Shown one piece after another: positions 60,343 to 64,000 of a stretch of 64,000 nt of DNA. The DNA comes from Verrucomicrobiota bacterium (GTDB lineage Bacteria; Verrucomicrobiota; Verrucomicrobiia; Opitutales; Opitutaceae). The stretch lies in NCBI GenBank assembly GCA_019136515.1, contig JAGVUB010000106.1:60418-124417 (forward strand), in the 5' to 3' direction. The translations under genes were made by a program, and so were the position numbers. The notes below the pieces were generated by a model that was not told the origin of the DNA, ran no database searches, and saw only the letters and a program-made list of their open reading frames with translations. Within the stretch, counting starts at the first letter, position 1. Every line of letters starts with the position of its first letter.

Positions 60343-60575
60343 GTGCCCGCGCGACGGAGGCTCCGGCCTCGTTCGGCGCGTTTGTCTCGTTCAGCCATAC
60401 GGACCAGTCGAGCCGACAGAAGATAGCGAAGTCCACGAAGGACGGAGGGGGTCGCCGCCAGCGACATCATTGCCGCGGATCAGCGAAAGACTCTCTCCCG
60501 TTGTTCCCCTCGTTCCCTTTTGTGTACGGCTCTCCCGGATCCGGCCCGCTCCCGCAACTTCTCGGTATTCCGAAC

Positions 60576-61592
60576 ATGACTCTCGCTTCTCTCGGCTGGA
60601 ACGACGGCTTTGCCGCCGCTTTCCACCGGTTCTCCAACGACGGCTTCCTGCCCGCACGCGTGGCGCTCGAGCACAAGCACGCCTACGAACTGCTCTCGCC
60701 CCTGGGCGAGATCGCCGCCGAATGCACCGGCCGGCTCCTGCACAATGCTCGCTCCCGCGGTGACCTGCCCGCGGTGGGCGACTGGGTCGCGATCCGCCTG
60801 CGCACGCCAGTGCTCGGCGCCGCGCCCGATCCGGCCGCTGGCGCCGACATCCATGCGGTGCTGCCGCGGCAAACCTGTTTCTCGCGACGCGCCGCGGGCG
60901 ACCGCGACGATGAGCAGATCCTCGCTGCAAATGTGGACACGGTGTTCCTCGTCACCGGTCTCGACCAAAACTACAGCCCGCGGCGGATCGAGCGCTACCT
61001 CGCGGTGGCCCGCGCCAGCGGTGCCGAACCGGTGGTGCTGCTCAACAAGTCCGATCTGCATGCCGATCCCGCGGGCGGCTGGCTGACGCCCGGGCGCACG
61101 GTCGCGTTGCTCGGTTCCTCCGGAGTCGGCAAATCGACGTTGATCAACCGGCTGCTCGGTAAAGAGCGGTTGGACACCGGGGCGCTCAGCGCGGCGGTCA
61201 ACAAGGGCCGGCACACGACGACGCGCCGCGAGCTCATCCCACTGGACGCCGGGGCGCTGGTGATCGACACGCCCGGAATGCGCGAGCTGCAGTTCTGGGA
61301 GGTGGACGAGGCGGCGGTCGACGGGACGTTCGGCGACATCGCCGCCCTGGCCGCCTCTTGCCGCTTCCACGACTGCACGCACGGCGAGGAACCCGGTTGT
61401 GCGGTCCAGGCCGCGCTGGAGGACGGCACGCTCGACGAGGCGCGCTGGCAGAGCTACGTGAAGCTGCAACGCGAGCAGGCCTATGCCGCGCGGCGCGTCG
61501 ACCCGCGACTGGCGCGCCAGGAGCGCGACCGCTGGAAGAAGCTGCTGAACGGCGTGAAGGCGCGCGAGCGCTTCGAGCGCGGCATCGAGTAG
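60576..61592 (+). CDS. rsgA: Ribosome small-subunit GTPase RsgA, shortened between G4 and G1 motifs
   Basis: RsgA is a circularly permuted GTPase that helps mature the 30S subunit. The 338-residue protein has an OB-fold-like N-terminus, G4 'LLNKSDL', G1 'LGSSGVGKSTLIN', G3 'DTPGMREL', and the zinc-binding tail (C, C, H, C in 'CRFHDCTHGEEPGC'). Oddity: between NKSDL and the G1 loop only about 17 residues remain, where the family usually has about 45 including the G5 (SA/SS) loop. The change keeps frame. The ATG at 60576 is chosen over one 75 bp upstream. Activity may be altered. Confidence 0.9.
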   Translation: MTLASLGWNDGFAAAFHRFSNDGFLPARVALEHKHAYELLSPLGEIAAECTGRLLHNARSRGDLPAVGDWVAIRLRTPVLGAAPDPAAGADIHAVLPRQTCFSRRAAGDRDDEQILAANVDTVFLVTGLDQNYSPRRIERYLAVARASGAEPVVLLNKSDLHADPAGGWLTPGRTVALLGSSGVGKSTLINRLLGKERLDTGALSAAVNKGRHTTTRRELIPLDAGALVIDTPGMRELQFWEVDEAAVDGTFGDIAALAASCRFHDCTHGEEPGCAVQAALEDGTLDEARWQSYVKLQREQAYAARRVDPRLARQERDRWKKLLNGVKARERFERGIE

Positions 61593-61641
61593 GCGGAGGG
61601 AGTCCAGCGTACGACAGAACCCGACGCGGGGAGGACGGACG

Positions 61642-61706
61642 ACCACGGATAACACGGATCAACACGGACGGACCGATCGTCCGTGCCCATCCGAGATATC
61701 CGTGGT
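61642..61706. repeat. Long imperfect hairpin built from CACGGAT-type units
   Basis: Two 28-bp arms (61642-61669 and 61679-61706) match as reverse complements at 23 of 28 positions, with a 9-nt loop. Each arm is built of ACACGGAT-like units repeated at about 9-10 bp. It lies between the convergent rsgA and TRIC-type genes and could act as a bidirectional terminator. Confidence 0.8.
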
Positions 61707-61760
61707 TTCCTCGTTTGGATGAGGACGCGCAGCTGCGGCAGTGCGACCGCGGTGGCGTAC

Positions 61761-62408
61761 TCACTCGCTCCGTTCACGCTGCTTGGCGATCGTGGAGGGG
61801 GAGGCCGGGAGCGGGCGCATCTTGGGGAGTTGGAGACCGCGGCGCATGGCGAAGAGGCGCAGGCCGAAGGTCAGCCCGGTCGTGAGCAGCAGCCGAGGGG
61901 TTTGCGGCAGGTCGGTGAAGGTCAGCAGCCAGAAGGCGAGGCCGCCGATGAGCGCGGCGGTCGCGTAGAAGTCACTTTTGAGCACCTGCGGGATCTCGCT
62001 CACAAGCACGTCGCGGATCACGCCGCCGCCCACGGCGGTGAGGCCGGCGAGCAGGACGATCGTCATCGGGTTTGCGCCGGCCTGGGCGGCGCGGGCGGCG
62101 CCGATGGCGGCGAAGAAGCCGAGGCCGAGCGCATCGGCCATCATCACCCAATCCCAGTGCGGCGCGATCCGGCGCTTGGCGACGATGGTGAGCACTGCTC
62201 CGAGGATACAGATGCCAATGTACATGGGCTGGCGGAGCGCGACTGGCGGTGTCTCGCCGAGCAGGAGATCGCGCACCATGCCGCCGCCCACGCCGGTCAT
62301 CGTGGCGAGCACGAGCACGCCGAGCCAGTCGAGCTCGTGTTTGACGGCGCGGAAGGCACCGGTGAACGCGAAGGCGAGGGTGCCGAGAAGATCGAGGAAC
62401 AGGAGCAT
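61761..62408 (-). CDS. TRIC-type cation channel (YicG / UPF0126)
   Basis: A 215-residue inner-membrane protein with about seven spans and an internal duplication: 'TGVGGGMVRDLLLGE' (about 38-52) and 'TAVGGGVIRDVLVSE' (about 123-137). This is the signature of UPF0126/TRIC-like channels, trimeric cation channels in bacteria. It converges with rsgA. The gene is followed upstream by a large repetitive region (62415-62740). Confidence 0.92.
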   Translation of the reverse strand: MLLFLDLLGTLAFAFTGAFRAVKHELDWLGVLVLATMTGVGGGMVRDLLLGETPPVALRQPMYIGICILGAVLTIVAKRRIAPHWDWVMMADALGLGFFAAIGAARAAQAGANPMTIVLLAGLTAVGGGVIRDVLVSEIPQVLKSDFYATAALIGGLAFWLLTFTDLPQTPRLLLTTGLTFGLRLFAMRRGLQLPKMRPLPASPSTIAKQRERSE

Positions 62409-62424
62409 GGGTCAGGCGGGCAGC

Positions 62425-62580
62425 GGACAGAGGACGGAAGACGGAGGGCGGACGATAGAAGAAGACGACGGGAACGAAGGCGGAGGACGGTTGGACACAG
62501 AAGGCACAGAGGCGGAGGAGAGCACGGAGGACAGAGGACGGAGGACGGACGACAGAGGACGGAGGACGGACGACAGAAGA
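62425..62580. repeat. Heptamer repeat region with 21-bp higher-order unit, family D
   Basis: Two blocks (62425-62460 and 62528-62580) are made of 7-bp units such as GGACAGA, GGACGGA and CGACAGA. In the second block three heptamers form a 21-bp unit repeated twice in tandem. The arrays lie in the leader of the TRIC-type gene (its start is 62408). Confidence 0.8.
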
Positions 62581-62715
62581 GAACGAAGGCGGAGAAAACG
62601 GAGAGGAGGTTAACCGCAAAGAACGCAAAGAGCGCAGAGATCGGACGTTTTGTGTTCTCTGCGTTCTTTGCGGTAAGTGTTCCGATCCTCCGTGTCCTCC
62701 TCCGGTCTCTGTGTC
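62493..62715. repeat. Nested inverted repeats upstream of the TRIC-type gene
   Basis: An outer pair (about 62493-62531 with 62686-62715, recognisable GGACACAGA and CGGAGGAGA-like blocks) surrounds an inner pair (62613-62640 with 62656-62674). The inner pair has ACCGCAAAGAACGCA as a perfect 15-bp arm followed by further matches, with period-9 CGCAAAGAA units. The whole could fold into a long cruciform. Confidence 0.75.
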
Positions 62716-62742
62716 CTCTGTGACTGGCTCGACCGAGCGTGT

Positions 62743-64000
62743 TTACCAGCTGCGTTCCCAGCTGCGGCGGAGGCGGACTTCCTCGTAGAGCGAGTCGTCG
62801 AGTTCGGCGAGGAACATGCTGGGCTGGAGCGAGCTGACCGGGCCGCCCTTGCCGGATGACATGCGCGGGTAGCAGAGGTAGAGCTCGTCCTTCGCGCGCG
62901 TGACCGCGACGTAGAACAGTCGGCGTTCCTCCTCGAGGTCGCCGCTCTCGAGCGCGCGACGGAGCGGGAACATGCCGTCGGCCAAGCCGATCAGGAAGAC
63001 CACGCCGTATTCAAGGCCCTTGGCCTGATGGACGGTGGTGAGGCGGAGCGCGTCCTCCTCCGGATCAACCTTCTTGTCGCCGGTCTCGGAGGTGAGCAGG
63101 ACGATCTGGGCGAGCAGTTCCTGCATGTCGTCGAAGCGCGCGGCGAAGCCGATCATGCTCTTCAAGTCGTCCATGCGCGACGAATAGTTTGAATACGCGC
63201 CCTTCAGGTAGTCGCCGTACCAGCCGTCGAGGCCGATCTCGACGACGTCGCAGGGCTTCTTCTTGCGCATGGTCTCGAGCATGTCCTGGAGGGTGAGGAC
63301 GAGCTTGGGCCAGTCCTCCTTCGCATCCTTCGGGACCTTGGCGACGACGTCGGGATGGCCGAGCGCTTCGGCGATGGAGACGTTGCGGGTCTTCGCGGCC
63401 GCGGTGGCGAGGGCGAGGAGCTTCTGCGCGCCCTTGTCGCCGACTTTGGGTAACAGCACGGCGAAGCGCTGGAACGCCATCGAGTCGGCCGGATTGTAGA
63501 GGAAACGCAGCAGGGCGACGTAGTCGCGGATATGCGCCTGCTCGAAGAAGCGCACGCCGCTGGTGATCTGGTAGGGGACGTTGAGGCGGGTGAGCTCGAG
63601 CTGGATGTCGAGGGCCTGGAAGTGGGCGCGGTAGAGGATGGCGACATCGTCGAGGCGGTAACCGGCGTCGCGCAGGCCGCGGAGGCGCTGGACGATGAAG
63701 CTCGCCTGCTCGCGCGAATCCATCGCGGGGACGAGCATCGGCTTCAGGTGCGAGGGGCGGGCGGCGCGCAGCTCCTTTTCGAAGCGGCGGCCGGTGGGCT
63801 GGGCCTGGATGACGCCGTTGGCCAGCGCGAGGATCTCGGGCGAGGAGCGATAGTTGGTCTCGATGCGGTGGATGACGGTGCCGGGGTGGCGGTCGGGGAA
63901 GGTGAGGATGTTCTCCACGTTGGCGCCGCGCCAGGAGTAGATGCTCTGGGCGTCGTCGCCCACGGCCATGATCTGGTGGTTGCCGCTCATCAGGTCGACG
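62743..64000 (-). CDS. ATP-dependent DNA helicase UvrD/PcrA type, C-terminal part (continues beyond the window)
   Basis: The frame runs off the window end, so the N-terminal (motif I, Ia) part is missing. About 418 residues remain, from motif III 'VGDDAQSIYSWRGAN' through motif IV 'NYRSSPEILALAN', motif V 'LTTVHQAKGLEYGVVFLIG' and motif VI 'EEERRLFYVAVTRAKDELYL'. It belongs to superfamily 1A (PcrA/UvrD/Rep). Its short C-terminus ('RLRRSWERSW') is Tudor-less compared with PcrA. The stop codon at 62743 borders the repetitive region. Confidence 0.93.
   Translation of the reverse strand, partial: VDLMSGNHQIMAVGDDAQSIYSWRGANVENILTFPDRHPGTVIHRIETNYRSSPEILALANGVIQAQPTGRRFEKELRAARPSHLKPMLVPAMDSREQASFIVQRLRGLRDAGYRLDDVAILYRAHFQALDIQLELTRLNVPYQITSGVRFFEQAHIRDYVALLRFLYNPADSMAFQRFAVLLPKVGDKGAQKLLALATAAAKTRNVSIAEALGHPDVVAKVPKDAKEDWPKLVLTLQDMLETMRKKKPCDVVEIGLDGWYGDYLKGAYSNYSSRMDDLKSMIGFAARFDDMQELLAQIVLLTSETGDKKVDPEEDALRLTTVHQAKGLEYGVVFLIGLADGMFPLRRALESGDLEEERRLFYVAVTRAKDELYLCYPRMSSGKGGPVSSLQPSMFLAELDDSLYEEVRLRRSWERSW

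Larger units (their letters stand above)
59977..60575. other. 599-bp region between ldhA-like gene and rsgA, holding a candidate sRNA locus
   Basis: No convincing protein gene. It contains a TTGACT-containing 13-bp perfect dyad (60150-60162) and an orphan plus-strand terminator (60320-60342) with no upstream plus-strand gene to serve. Between them is about 160 bp of locally AT-richer sequence. The rest, towards rsgA, shows nothing that I can name. Confidence 0.5.

Overview
This 64 kb window is a continuous stretch of a GC-rich (roughly two-thirds G+C) Gram-negative chromosome. Gene content points to a motile, polysaccharide-degrading, free-living member of the Verrucomicrobiota, most likely Opitutaceae-like. 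The pointers are a GH115 alpha-glucuronidase end, an LPS gene (lpxA), a full L/P-ring flagellum and several conserved hypotheticals that I cannot place elsewhere. This taxonomic call is inference from gene content and protein character, not from a marker search. I found no tRNA, rRNA, CRISPR array, insertion sequence or prophage.

Layout. 1-5.2 kb: the C-terminal end of a GH115 glycosidase, then an iron-uptake group on the minus strand (TonB siderophore receptor with a Fur-like box, PepSY membrane protein, small FeoB-associated-type Cys protein). 5.3-14 kb: plus-strand housekeeping genes (aroB, a hypothetical, lpxA, pdxA, infC, a periplasmic amidase) and a large secreted vWA/Ig-repeat/thioredoxin-like protein. 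14-29.6 kb: mostly minus strand (rapA, alaS, dxs-xseB, a coiled-coil membrane protein, argA, a YicC-type nuclease), interrupted by a five-PAS hybrid histidine kinase. 29.7-34.3 kb: HAD phosphatase, DoxX, pirin with a divergent LysR regulator, a four-helix-bundle module wedged between lysR and trpB, then trpB. 34.6-46.6 kb: a flagellar island in two blocks. flhF, a small membrane gene, fliA, motA, motB and a CxC protein form the first; flgF, G, A, H, I, J, N, K and L form the second. Each block is headed by a recognisable sigma-54 (-24/-12) promoter. 46.6-64 kb: Sel1 protein, dinB, a stand-alone response regulator, an Lrp regulator with an alanine-type aminotransferase, gltX, pyk, a YycJ-type hydrolase, two tandem SpoIIAA-like genes, a DUF4097-like protein, hipBA, a D-lactate dehydrogenase, rsgA, a TRIC-type channel and the C-terminal two-thirds of a PcrA/UvrD helicase.

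How parts work together. The flagellar island encodes export control (FlhF, FliA), stator (MotAB), rod and rings (FlgF, G, H, I, J with FlgA) and the hook-filament junction with its chaperone (FlgK, L, N). Hook, export-gate and flagellin genes lie elsewhere. Both sigma-54 promoters sit so close to their ATG that the transcripts would be almost leaderless, and both have a GGCA-N5-TGCC dyad about 85-110 bp upstream.

The most unusual signal is a recurrent class of exact 7-bp-period (heptamer) repeats in at least five places. One imperfect inverted pair forms both borders of the four-helix-bundle gene and supplies the last codons and stop codons of both flanking genes, lysR and trpB. Another array lies in frame inside alaS. 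alaS also carries a roughly 240-bp low-GC in-frame patch and a partial duplicate of its own 3' end. These point to a small mobile module and repeat family that I do not recognise as a named element.
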